This document shows, one piece after another, positions 1 through 11,860 of a stretch of 64,000 nt of DNA; the stretch's first letter is position 1; each line of letters starts with the position of its first letter. Origin of the DNA: Trichosphaerium sp. ATCC 40318 (taxonomy: Eukaryota; Discosea; Flabellinia; Trichosidae); NCBI GenBank assembly GCA_038496445.1, contig JALMLS010000309.1, forward strand, positions 248,001-312,000, given 5' to 3'. Made by a program: the position numbers and the translations under genes. A model generated the notes under the pieces. The model was not told the origin of the DNA, made no database searches, and saw only the letters and a list, made by a program, of their open reading frames with translations.

Positions 1-1377
1 TCAACAACGTTTGAAGACAGTACATTTATTGACGTGGAACTTTACTTCAATGGCAATCCCTACATGATGACATATGCGTCCCTGTATTTAAAAAGATGTA
101 AGTTCTTAGCAAACATTCCTTTTCCAAGACAAGGGTATTCACAAACTCCAATAAGCCTAGAAGAAAGTTCTTGGAACACAAAATATATCGATAATTCAAT
201 TCAGTTCAGAAAAGTCATACAATCAACTATCGCTGTTAACAGCACTCACAACAGTATCAGTGCTATTACGTTGTTTCCTTACAACATGAGGTGTAGTACA
301 TTCAACGTCACCAATACAGAAGTAATAATTGACTTATGTTCAGACAGTTTCCATTGTTTTGATAACTACAGAGGACTCTTGTTCCAAAACAATACTATTC
401 ACGCTGATGCTCTTTCATCGATTAATGTAGATACGGCTCTCAATTTTAAGCCTATTCTTCGCGACAATACTATCTATTCATCTAATGTAACAATTAATAA
501 TCTCTCCCCAGCGTTTATGTACAACAATGTTTTTTGGCCTACACGTGATGATACTAAGAATAACACAAAAACCAAGAGCTTTACAGCAGCACCATTAACA
601 ACATGAATGTCATTTTGAAAGGGTCTATCAAGGAATCATCTCTACTATTCGGCACCATCGTTACTTTGATGGATTTTGATGATGTGGATATATCCAATAA
701 TTATTGGGTACAACAAACTTTACAGCTATCAAATCAAGAGTCTGTGATGTACACTGTGACCTACAAAAGGCTTTGCTACAATCAAGCCAATACTATCAAC
801 ATATCCACCACCTGTTTCAAATCCTACGTCATCCCCTTCTTTTGATCCCCCTTCTTCCCCTACTTTTGCTGCCCCTACAAAAATCCCAGTCCTCCACGTG
901 CGGTGCCACCCAGTGCCCCAGTGCATTCACCAAGTACAAACACAACAGCACCAACGTTCAACACAACAGCACCCACGACACTGCCAACATACGCCGCGCC
1001 ATATTCTCCAGTACATAATTCTACGCCTACGAGTGCACCAGCAAAGAACCCAATAGCACGTACGTGTCAAAAAAAAAAGACGATGCCATTTTGGACAAAA
1101 CTAACACTTCACAGCGTCACAACCACCAGCGATTACACCTTCTATCTCGCCAACCACTGTACCAATTGTTAGTCCTGTCACGCCCACAACAAGAGTACCT
1201 TCGCTGAGTCCCTCAAAAGAGCCTACTGCGACAAAAAAGTCTGGCTATTCTGCTTTAGCTTTTGGCTTAGTAGGTGGCATACTATCTCTGATTATTGTAG
1301 TACTTGCTGTTATCATTGGAATACTTGTATTCAAGCTTAAACAAGGTAGACAAACAGTAGAGTATTCACGCATGTAG
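1..1377 (+). CDS. Thr/Pro-rich type I surface glycoprotein, 5' end outside window
   Basis: The reading frame is open from base 1, so the start lies upstream. The first 200 residues are an extracellular-type region rich in Asn, Ser and Thr with many N-X-S/T sites. A Pro/Thr/Ser-rich stalk follows (about 790-1230), then one hydrophobic helix (about 1255-1332) and a short basic tail ending in EYSRM. The frame changes near 545-600, 740-790, 880-900 and 1058-1122. The last is a clear intron (GTACGT...TTCACAG) and the first may be a very short one with an ACTAAG branch site. The others are unresolved and could be introns or damage. The layout of stalk, membrane helix and short tail matches the gene at 62073-63002. 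No family was recognised. Confidence 0.6.
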
Positions 1378-1682
1378 ATGGGATTTCCTTATAGTTACAT
1401 TGTTTAATAAAGTACTATTACACCTCCTAATTTCGGTTAAAACGGCATATCTTTTACATAGATCAACTCTTTGATACATCGACCAAAAAAGCCTTAAAAT
1501 GTAACTATTTCGTGGATGACATGTATCGGGAATGACAACTATAAGAAGCACGTTGTTCGCCATTAAATTTACAAGTGCTTACAGTTAACAGATGCATCAT
1601 CAAAGGCGCTGAGTGCTGTATTAAACAGCTTGTTGTTGTTTTTATTAATCTTAACACAACTTTAGTACAAAGCCACATTTAA
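1378..1682. other. Intergenic spacer between convergent genes
   Basis: AT-rich 3' flanks of the glycoprotein gene (plus) and the channel gene (minus). I see no ORF, repeat or RNA gene here. Confidence 0.5.
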
Positions 1683-4271
1683 TTAGGCAGATAGCTCTTT
1701 TATAGATGTATGAATTGCATCAGCATTGAAGGAAGAACCATCGTCAACTCCTGAGAATAATAGTTAAGGGTAAAAAAGTTGAGTTTAATGATTCAAAAAC
1801 TAATTTGACTGAGTCACTGACATACCGCTATCCGTTGCTTTAAATACTCTAACAGGTTAGCACCAAGACTAATACCAACTTTGATAGCAGAGGCGTGGAG
1901 AAAAGCGATTATAGCGGTTCTTTGTGCGACCCAACTTCCAGTCCAGTTTTTGTTCAGCTTCACAAAAAATCCAATGTTTAGCTTCTCAAGACAATCCGCA
2001 GCTGCATTTTAAATAAGCCTTTATGCACATGTAGTAATACTAAATTCCTTGGGATCAGGCCCGTACTTGTTAAAGAAAATCCAGGGTTTGGTTTGTAAGA
2101 CTCTGGGTGACCGTTTATGTATTCAACGAACAACTTTTTCAAAGCCAACACTTGAGCCATTGTAGTACCCAAACCTGCTGACAACTTGAGTGACAAGCTA
2201 ACGCCCTGAAACAACGCGTTAGATTACCAAAGTATGCAGTATTCGAAAAGGCTCACCGTTGTTCGTGATAGATTTTGAATAGGCTCTTTTATCAATGCAG
2301 TGTTCGAGAAAGAAATCAGTTTCCCTTCTATTCAAAAAAACCAGTTAATTACTGTCACTCCAACTCACTATGGTACCATAGCTAACACCAGTGGTGCATC
2401 TGACATTCATGTCGGTAACTTTTATAGTATGTCCTTTAACGGTTACTAATTCCCCGACATGGAGACGTTGATCGACGAAAACAAAAAGAAATGCTTCGAA
2501 GTACTCCTTGATTGTATTTCCGAAAATCCATGAGAAACTAAGCAGAGTGGTTGAAACTGTTAAAGCCAAGTCAGACCCAACGAATACTTTGATCCCAATC
2601 AAAATTACAAACAAGACAGCAAGAGCGTCCAAGATTCTATCAATACTGACGGATATACTAAAAAAAACAAAATGTAAGTTAGAAAAAGGAAAAAAAAACT
2701 GCTACAAAACACGTGCTGGCAAAACAGTACTTACTACTCCTTATTCTCACGTTCTTGTTCTATGCGTATTCGTGCTGCCCAAATAGTGGTTAAAATTCGC
2801 ACAAATTCGTGCTTGTAGACCTTGTCGTTTTCTGTACACTAACAACAAATTAACCGTTTAAAAACCCAATGTTCAAAGTTGTACATCGACTGAAAAAATC
2901 TGCCAAACAATCTCCACCTCGCATTGATCTGCATAAAATGAAGCAAAATCTTCTTTGTGAAGGAACTTTCTATTCCTTCCAGCGTCAATGTCAGTAAACA
3001 CCTTCTTTGCAATTGCAACTCGTTCAGTCTCTGCCAAACGCAATAAATGACTTGGAGTAGACTCAGGGCTAAAAAAAAACAGTTACAATCGTTCCATACA
3101 GGTTGGTGATGGTGCTTACTTTTCCCAGTTGACACCAGTTATCCTGTTCAAATTCAAGGCATCTTCGAGCTTCTCAAGCTAAGATTGTATTACTTACCAC
3201 TAACACGCGCAGAAGAGGCGTACTGGATCTTGTTGGTAGTTTGTATACATTCTATTCAGCAAGTCTTCTTTTACAGTAAGCAATTTATCCTTCTTGGACC
3301 ACTCTCTCGTTAATACCCCTTTAATAAGTTTAAGATATAAAAATAGTCATGGTGAAATAGCGTACTGACTATGAGCTGTTGTAGTACGCCCTTTATGAAC
3401 CACAAAATAGCCATTGACAGCACAAATGTCAAGACTTGATCAGTGCGCCTAGAAGTCATTATACACTAGAACCAATCACATGCAAGCTATGTACGTTAGC
3501 GCTGGCTCTTCAACATAAGATCTGAATTTGTATTGATATAACACGTGACACAATATCGCTATCAACACGTCAGTTAGATCTATCGAAGCTAGGTTCGCAC
3601 CCCATATCAAAAAAGTAGATACTGCTTCGAGAGGATGCTTTGGCTGCCCGAATGTTCGCCGCTCAAAGTAAAACAGGACGTGAATTATAATAACAAGTAC
3701 CCAAAAGCAATCGGTAGCCACCACCAGTCCCAAAACAACGCTCGCCGGACGCAAGCCATAAACGTCACAACTATGCACTTGAATTACTTCTGTAGCGTTG
3801 CCAGACACCTTCAAACTAAAATCAACCAAAAAACAAGCGTCACGTGCGCGATAAACGAAAACAAAACGATTTTTGATGTAAATGATATAAAGTACCACAG
3901 TTTGAGCTACATCCTTACAACTGACGGCGAATGATACTGAAATAGAGATTAAAAAAAGATTCGGCACTCCGAGTTCGTACTATAAGCTACAGCAAGTATA
4001 ATATTGATCAAGCACACCAGGAGTATGTGAATACCAAATAGTGGGTCATGATACAGAAAAGCGTGGTGAACGTGTTGTGCTGTTGATTGACGCGACAGAA
4101 GCTTCTCTAAGTGCTCTTCCGCAGCAGATTGATCGAATGTAACGTCTTCGGAGTCTTTCTCTGTTTTTTCAAAAAACCGTTATCAGAACGCAGTTATGGC
4201 ATCCACATACCTTCCAGAGATACAGTTACTGGTTTATCAACAGATTCGTACCCCGATCTTGTCGATGACAT
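1683..4271 (-). CDS. MscS-like mechanosensitive ion channel with EF-hand (fungal Msy / plant MSL type)
   Basis: A multi-exon minus-strand gene. The chosen start (4271) gives MSSTRSGYESVDKP, then an acidic cytosolic stretch. Membrane helices follow, for example one beginning GIHILLVCLINIILAVAY, and another set at 3480-3960. Near 2900-3070 an EF-hand is visible (VFTDIDAGRNRKFLHKEDF) with Asp and Glu at the calcium-ligand positions. At 2345-2632 the pore-lining helix and MscS beta domain appear (FGNTIKEYFEAFLFVFVDQ, then HVGELVTVKGHTIKVTDM). Conserved C-terminal helices run to about 1860. In fungi such channels lie in ER or cortical membranes and release ions or calcium under osmotic shock. The last exon is uncertain: the most protein-like end is IKELSA at 1683. 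Confidence 0.82.
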
Positions 4272-4942
4272 TTGTACGACAAATACAGGAACAGAAATTA
4301 AAAAAGGTCAGAAGACTAAAAAAACGGGTTCCCCATTCACAAAGAAGAATAATCCAATACTTACTGACCTTATAAACACAATACATAACAATAAGCCTAG
4401 AAAACATGAACGCAACGCCGAAAGTACATTTTGGGAAGGCATAGCAAAAATACAACGGCGTGTTATCCGTTTATGACGTGTATCGTATATGAGTGACTGT
4501 TTGAACGACAATTTGCTAGGCGGAAAAGCAACTGTGTATTTTTTTAATAGCCTGAAATCTCCTAAACTGCACTTACAGCAAAAAACCCCATAACTGCGCT
4601 ACTAGCCTTCAATCGAAATAATTGCTCGTGTTATATTGTTTAAAGTCCCAACCATCCATAGTTGCCAAAAGAATTGCAAAAGATCTTTTTTTAAACCTTG
4701 GACTGCCGAATCTGTGAATACAAAAAATAGACTTGTGGTATTGGTCCAAAAATCGTTCGTAGCAGCGTGAATTCGCGCAATAAATTTAAAATAAAATAAA
4801 ATAAAACGGAAATCATGAAAAAAGAAAAGGACAAGTCTGTAACTTTTTTTTAAAAAACTGTGGTGGGTTTAATTGGAGCATATAGTACATCAAGGGTCTT
4901 GTCGTCGTAAACGAAATGGGGCGTCATATTTTTTTTTTTCTG
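4272..4942. other. Spacer upstream of the channel gene
   Basis: 5' flank of the MscS-like gene and 3' flank of the doubtful coiled-coil gene. Open frames at 4300-4510 on the minus strand are short and not convincing. T- and A-rich runs are frequent near 4680-4860. Nothing else is supported. Confidence 0.4.
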
Positions 4943-5640
4943 TTAGAGGACTGTGCAAAATCCATTTCCAAGTTTTTTTGTGTATGGGTTCGCGGCGCTA
5001 GGCTCTGGACCAAATGGCTCCTCGCTTTTCTTTATGTGTTTTACAAGCCTTTGGTTCAGATTAGTTTAACAAACGCAAAAACATTGCTAACAAATGCCAC
5101 AAGCATCAAAAATGATTATAGAGAAGTAAGGGATAAAAATAATGAGGTTCTTGCGACATTGTGAGATTTGAAAGTTTGTTTTTTTGTTTTGGCCGGTGAG
5201 AAAATAAACATTCATGTAGCATTTGCGGAAAAGCGAATTAAGAAAGCGTACTCAACGCAAGCTTCCGAAACCCGTGTGATCTTGTTTGTAAACTCCAATT
5301 CGGCGGTAAGTGCTGCCTTTTCTTGCTGTAGGCGTTTTACTTGGCTTGCTGAGGCTGACATTAGTTGTTGTACTGCGCTTACAATATTTTTCTATGTACC
5401 AAACTTAAGTTTCCTTCAGCGAAGTCGTCTTCAACTGTGCACGTATTTGCTCTGTTCGTGTGGCTTACTAATTAACCACTATGCCAATAAACTTGTCGCT
5501 TTATGTCTTGCCGCGTTTACAGAAAAAGGCTTCAATAAGAAATCGTTAGTGGAATTTCACTTGTTTATACGTTAGTTTTTGCTACCATTGAAGGAAGACT
5601 TTTCGTTTTAAGTTCATTTTCCAAATTGAGAGTTTTCTAC
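4943..5640 (-). CDS. Possible coiled-coil protein in small exons
   Basis: Several short minus-strand open blocks look like coding exons separated by short introns. In order they are LENELKTKSLPSMVAKTN (about 5575-5635), TEQIRAQLKTTSLKE (about 5425), QVKRLQQEKAALTAELEFTN (about 5310) and a terminal block ending LGNGFCTVL (about 4943). The first block is followed by a plausible 41-nt intron with a CACTAAC branch site. Heptad-like Leu/Glu/Lys/Gln content suggests a coiled coil. Frames between blocks could not all be joined and the start was not found. The 5' end lies very close to the plus-strand gene at 5659. Low confidence. Confidence 0.33.
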
Positions 5641-5658
5641 TATTCACAAGCACAAGCA

Positions 5659-6187
5659 ATGCACGCAATAACGTATTTGTTGCTTCTGGTTTCTCTATTC
5701 GCTTGCGCATCCCTAGCTCGCCGCAATCTTGTTACTAGATGCCCAACTAAAATGCGGTCGCTTGAACCGCGTAATTTCTATCCAGTACAGTACCGCACCA
5801 ATGGTAACAGAGGTACAGTGCAAAGTACCCTTCAAACTAACTGTTGACGAATCTGTTGCTCTAGGTATGCCTCATTTACGGTTTCCTGCATTACTATTAA
5901 GTAAAAGCTGGGTTTCTGATGATGGAGTTTTAAAGTGCTCGTATGACTACGATAAATACGATTTTACACCATTTTCAGTGACGAGCCGTAAACCATTCTT
6001 CACGTTTGTACAAACGGGGACATTCAGCTTTACCTACAAGCACAAAGTAAGAATTGTTAAATCCAGAGACACAAACCTGTGGCGTCCTTATGCAGGCACA
6101 AGAGTTTGCAAAGGGGCAGTTATAAACAGACCTTGCAAAGTGAGAGTGCTTAAAGCTTATGCACCTGACCCAAACAAACAAATGTAG
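5659..6187 (+). CDS. Small secreted cysteine-containing protein
   Basis: MHAITYLLLLVSLFACASLA is a clear signal peptide. One intron of about 55 nt (5725-5779, GTTACT...TATCCAG, branch site CAACTAAA) restores the frame between exon 1 (ending ARRNL) and exon 2. The mature protein is about 140 residues with four Cys in V-Q-C, L-K-C, R-V-C and R-P-C contexts, probably two disulphides. Aromatic residues are alternately spaced, as in a beta-rich domain (FSFTYKHKVRIV). No family was recognised. It is likely extracellular or cell-wall located. The gene is convergent with the kinase gene downstream, with about 280 bp of shared 3' flank. Confidence 0.7.
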
Positions 6188-6465
6188 GACGACTTATTTA
6201 TTTTGATTGGCTTCGTCTTTCTGTTGTTGGGGCATTTTCTTTTTTTTTTACATCTTTTGGTATTTTGTATTGATACAAGCATATATTATTGCACGCCTCT
6301 TTTTTTGAATAAAAGTACATATTTGAAGGAGTGGTAGCGAAATGGTAGAGGCACATTTTCTTTTCCCTGTTTTTTTTTCTATCCACTATTTTTATACATC
6401 ACGTGGAGGACTTGACTCGGTTGGTGCGCCACCTTTTATTTAGAGATGGTGAGATACATGTGTAG

Positions 6466-9400
6466 TTAGTCTTTATCTGTACCTCCTTTTTCATCCCAGT
6501 TGATGTTTGGACTTGGGCCACCACCTATGGAATGTCTTCTCCGTGTTGCCACTTGTTGTGTGACACGTTTCAAACCTCGGAATGATGTGTAGTTAAAGTG
6601 AGGTACTTCAATAGAAGATGAACGAATTCTACTCATGCGTCTGTTTGAACGTTTTTCTGGGGTAATTTCTGGAGAAACTGGGTTGTCATCCATTTTACCG
6701 TAGTGCTCCGACCGGTCTTGGTAAAAAAAATGAGAAAACTAGTTAATATAGACTTGGCACTAACCCCAATGGTATGACGTGTCTTCATTGTTGTCAGGCT
6801 TTGGAATAAAGAACTCTGACATGTTAAGAGAGGGCAAGTTCTTCCAATCTATGGACGCAAAGAAAGGGTGATCCTTTATTTCTTTGGTACCATGTTTCCC
6901 CAACCGCCTCGATGGATCAGGCGCCAATAATTTATCCACAAGATCCTTTGCTTCGGCGGACACCTCAACATCATCTAAAACAAAATGTCTTAGCGGATAT
7001 ACATTGAAAAAACACGTGATTTTTTGTGTTAGCCTACCTGGCCATGGTTGCTTTTCTAAGTGTGAGTATTAGTCGTTTGAGTAACTTAGAATATACTTTT
7101 GTCGTACCATTGCTAATGATTTTATTGAATATAGCCTCTGCACTGTCACCATCAAAAGGAGGTAAACCGCATATGAATTCATAGATCATAATACCAAGCG
7201 CCCAAAAGTCCACTTCTTTGCCGTGGGGCTTTCCGAGTAATATTTCGGGTGACAAGTAGTGAGGTGTACCCTTCATATCTGCGCCAGACTCTTTTTTAGG
7301 GGTTCCAGCAGTCTACTTCCAACTGAGAATACGTTCAAAACCAAAATAATGTTGCGTACCTTGGCCAGTTCAAGTAAAGGATCAGGCATGCCTAGGCAAC
7401 ATACGTTAAAACTTAACTCATTTTTGTGCGTAGAAATTCCTTACGATTTGTAGATTCGTCTACTTCAACATCTACGTCTGACAGCCCAAAGTCCTATGTA
7501 GTGTGAGATTTCTTTGTATTTTAAGAAGCATACAGTAAGTTGTAAGTGTCCTTCTGTGTTGATCAATAAATTGTCTGGTTTCTATACACAAAAAGTAAGA
7601 ATTTATCACTAAGATATTGAGAGGCATACAAGGTCCCTGTGCACGATGCCAATGGAGTGAATAAACTCCAACGCCAATAGAATTTCCGCACTGTATACTC
7701 GCGCCATGTCCTCTTCAAATTGACCAAACTGTCGAAGCAGATTCGCTAGATCTCCACCAACCATGTACTCCATCACGAGGTATATGTATTTCTACAAACA
7801 GTAAGCCAAAATGTGTGACAGAATGAGAGTCAAAAAGTACCTCGGATTGAAAGGCATAGAATAATTGTATGACCCATTCGTTTTGCGCTTGGACCATCGC
7901 ATTTCGCTCTGCAAGGACATACTCTAGATTCTTACGCTGCATAATAGACTCTTTATCCAACATCTTTATAGCATACGTGTCGCCTGTTGAGTTTTTTCGT
8001 GCCAAGTAAACACGACTAGGCCTACCAGTGAGCACAAAATATTTTTTCAAAACACAAAAAAAGCAAAAATGTTTTGTGATGATTTTACCCATAAGCGCCT
8101 CTACTGATTGGTTTTATAATTGTGAAATCCTGTATGGATACCTGTGTATGCGTTGGTATTTATACTAATTTTAGAAGAAAAATAGCGTACAGCTGATTTA
8201 CGGCGTCTTGGCGGAGGTCGGGGAGGTTGCTCGAAGAAAGACACAAAATTCCATACACCGCCAACGTGTTTTCTAGGTGAGCTCAACATAAGGCGTTGAT
8301 ACTCCAGAAGGGACTCTCGTTTGTCTTTAACCTTGTATTGTTGTTAACGTAAGATCTTGTAAACGAACTGAAGCTATTTGCCTCAACACTCACCACTGCT
8401 AAAATCTTGTTCGCGATAGACACAATGCTGGGATCCCTGTATTGACCAGGCCATCTATTCAATCGTATTTAGTAAAAGGCATGCTTGAGAAATTACAAGG
8501 AATCTTACTTGCGTCGAACCAGGTTCTTAACTTTATCTTCATGCATGTGTAGCGTATCAATACCCGTCCACGTGTCTTTAAACGACAGGCGTGAAGTACT
8601 ATCCGATTAAAAAATAAGTTTTTACAATACTGACGCTGTATTGCTTTCAAACTACGTACTCTTTAGCGACAGCCTCCAAAACGCGCAGTACAGCAATTGT
8701 ATTAGAAGTATCGTGCTTGTTCGCTCCTGAAGCTTTTTCAGCGGTTTTCTGCGCTCTCCTTAGTGCCTCGATAATGGTTTCAAGGCGAACATCACATGTC
8801 GCATTTTTAACATCGCAAGTTTCTAAAGCTGCGCACACACTACAGGAAACATTACAACCAAAAAAAAAATATAGAGCGTACGCAGAGTGTTCCTCTAGTT
8901 TCGATAGTCCTATTCTCTCCTCGCATATTCTACAAACATCTGTTTCCTCATCTTCGCTCACATCAGATCCTGATCCAGAGCTTGCACTGCTTCTGCTAGC
9001 AGCTCTAACGCGCCTTCTGTAGTCATCGCCAAGCTGATGATAAGTTAGAAAAAGTATTTATCGCTGGTTGTACTTTAGGAAGACTGAGTGTCCTCAGTTT
9101 AGATATGTCACGTTTGGATGTTGTTGTTAATTTTTTCCGTTGCTCTTTCTTGCTGGGTCTTGCTGGCTGGTTCATTTTTGGTTTCGGTGTAATTATTGGC
9201 ATGATATGTTTCCGGAAGGCGCTCTCCTACAGGCTATTTAATCAAGTGCATTAAACCTATTTCTCCATTACCTTTATTTTTGTCTTGTCTTGCCTATTCA
9301 AGTACTCCACCTTTCTCACATACTTTGAAAATATGAAAACAAGTTGAGACGCCCTTCTTGAGTATCGGTGAGACTTTTCGTTTATCGAAAGTATCTTGCT

Positions 9401-11708
9401 TTGAATTTCCTGTATTTCAAGCGTCAGACAAGAAAACGTGCCAAAATTTCGCCAATTTTTTTTATTACCTGGCATCTCTCCTCTGTTAGATCACGTAGGG
9501 AGCAATCCAAGATTTCTTCTGCAATGTCCTTTAGGGCTTCTGGAGGTTGTAATTCTCTCTTTCGCGTGGGACTGGACTGACGCAATGAAATATCTCTTCT
9601 TTGCAATCTGACTGACCGCTTTTGATGAACAAGCTTTGCGCCTGATCGAGATGACGTTCGTGGAGCAGAAGAGCTTCTACGTAGAGGTGCAGGTGAACGA
9701 CCCCTTTTTGGTGGACTCTCTGATCTACCAGCACCATCATTTGAAGGCCTGGATTTTATCCGTTTTGCAGCTTTGGATTTAGCTTTTCTATCAGGTGTGC
9801 TGTCTCCAGAATTGAATTTACGTTCTCTCATCGACATCATTGTTTTAGAGCTATCAGCGAGGTGATGAGACATGTCTCGTATATATTCGCGCAAAGAGCT
9901 ATCAATCTCAGATTTTATGGTTCGAGCGGCGTATACACGTTTGGGTATGTTCTTATCGGAAGTGATGAGCAATTGAGGGTGGCTTAGTTATATCATACGT
10001 ACAAGCATTTTTTGAGTTCGGCTTTTTTGAAGTGTTTTGCGTTGCCTCTGCAACACTTCTGGCCTCAAAACACGCTCACGAACGGCTAGAGCAATAACAG
10101 GTATCGATGATGATTGGGCGTGTTCTGTTTTATGGCTTTTACTGCGCGTATGGGATCGCTTTCTTCGTTTAATGGGAACTGTTGTTAATGTTATTCTTGG
10201 CGTTCAAGTCAGTAAATAATCTTGTTGTATGGATGTAAAACAAAAAGTCACCTTCTCTTCACCATTCGCGATATCAGTTGCTTCCACGCTTGATATTCAG
10301 TAGTGCTGCGCACTATTACAAGTATTAGATCGCAAATTGAATGGATTAATATAATAAAATGTAACTACATACGTTTAACAGCGAGTGTCTCTGATTTGAA
10401 GTGTTTTGAACTTTCTGTAATGGAAATTGTTTTTTTGGCATGTTTGCTCGTAACCTTTGCACCACGAACATTAATCACCATTTCTGGATTTTCAAGCACC
10501 TAATCAATTGTCAGCGAGCCTTGAGGGGTTTTTTCAAAACGCCTGCTAGCATCAAAAAAAAAAATCACGTGATAAATTACAAAATCACGTGAGTGTTATA
10601 ACAAACCCATACTCTATTTTTTGGACTAGTGTTAGCTGCTAAACCCTTAAAAAGTTTCCTGTCAGTGTTCATAAAAGTGCGATTGGTAGTACCTCTGCAC
10701 TGAATAAATATAGTATGTGATCTTTGATCTGTATTAAAAACAGTAAGTCAAGTCGTTGTTGAATGTCAGATTCAGTATAACGTACCGCAATCACCTTTTG
10801 CTTCCATTCTGAGCGTATACGAGCGCTAATAAGCCCTGATTTGGAGTGCTGGTGTAGAGGGTATCCAATAGCCTGAAGTAATGTTGGTTTGTACGGAGTT
10901 CTATTTTAAGCCCTTTCGAAAAATGTACCCACCTCAAGTTCTGGATTATCTGCCCAAGCGCTCCAACTTTTACTAGTGTTTAGCGGTAAACCCTTTGATA
11001 TTGAAAAAAGGAAGCGCTAGCTGCGTGTTAATACAAAAGAATTCCAACTGTCAAAACAAAAACAACTTTTTGGAACAAACGTGTGATAACGCTTTGATCG
11101 CCACTACAGACCACGTGGGTCTTTATGAAATTGAAAAATAAATAAAATGTACGCTTACGTCAAGGTCAAATCGCTTTTCTTGTGCGTTTCTGACCGCAAC
11201 TTGCCACGGAATGACACTTGAGTCGTGCAGATGTAGAGATGATAAATAAGTGCTAGAGGAGAGTCCCGGGAACTCTTTAATGAGCTATCACGCCGTTATA
11301 TATATTGTGGAGGATCGAATGGGTACCTGCGCATGTAGCTCATGAAATTGCCTCGTTCTCCGATTAATCACTTTACGTTTCCCAGCGTATACTATGCGTA
11401 TACTGAACACCTAAAAGCCAATTACAGGCGGTTGGATGATGGACGAATCTACTAGGGACTAAAAAAAGTCCCATAAAAGTATGCGTACGAGAAAAGGCAC
11501 TCCTGTGGCCTCTAGTCTTATGGAGTGAGATATTATCTTTGCTGATAACGCCATTTTTTATTATTTCAAACGAGGGCTTCTCTCTGGGCGTAAGAACCGG
11601 CTGAATCAAAATAAAGTACCTATAATATGCGCATGATTTGTTAGCGGTGACGTGCACGCTTAGCCTTATGTCGGTTGAGGCGTTTGACTGGTTATTGAAA
11701 CTGCACAT
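6466..11708 (-). CDS. AGC-family protein kinase, IREH1/Rim15-like (MAST/Greatwall group) with zinc finger
   Basis: A large multi-exon gene (about 1,200-1,300 residues by estimate), starting MCSFNNQSNASTDIRL. The N-terminal third (9990-11700) is poorly conserved, with readable exons such as SWSAWADNPELEAIGYPLH. A basic Ser/Arg-rich helix region (9424-9972) follows. Next is a CxxC...HxxxC zinc finger (8820-8935: VCRICEER, EEHSAVC, the latter across a 42-nt intron), typical of plant IREH1 kinases. The kinase domain (6760-8120) is complete: ISRGAYG loop, YAIK lysine, GIVHRDLKPDNLL, DFGLSDV, GTPHYLSPEILLGK and DPSRRLG. A basic C-tail contains RRHSI and SRIRSSS sites. Related kinases control quiescence and mitotic phosphatases (Rim15, Greatwall) or root-hair growth (IRE). 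No receiver domain is seen at the C terminus, unlike yeast Rim15. Confidence 0.85.
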
Positions 11709-11860
11709 AGGAAACCGAATTGTTTATTGAACTATTCTGTACTGCGTGGCGTTGTTTGGTGAATTACGCTACGGATGATGACATACAATCTGTACAGTGG
11801 GGTGTTGTATTGTTTTTTACCTTTTTTTTCTGTTTTATTGTGTACGCCATCATCGCTAAG

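Noticed and set aside
4916-5575. Plus-strand ORFs of 82 and 135 codons
   Set aside because: Composition and lack of any motif suggest they are shadows of minus-strand coiled-coil-like exons.
6329-6440. tRNA-like A-box (TGGTAGCGAAATGGTAGAGGC)
   Set aside because: No matching B-box (GGTTCGANNCC) or acceptor stem follows, so not a tRNA gene.
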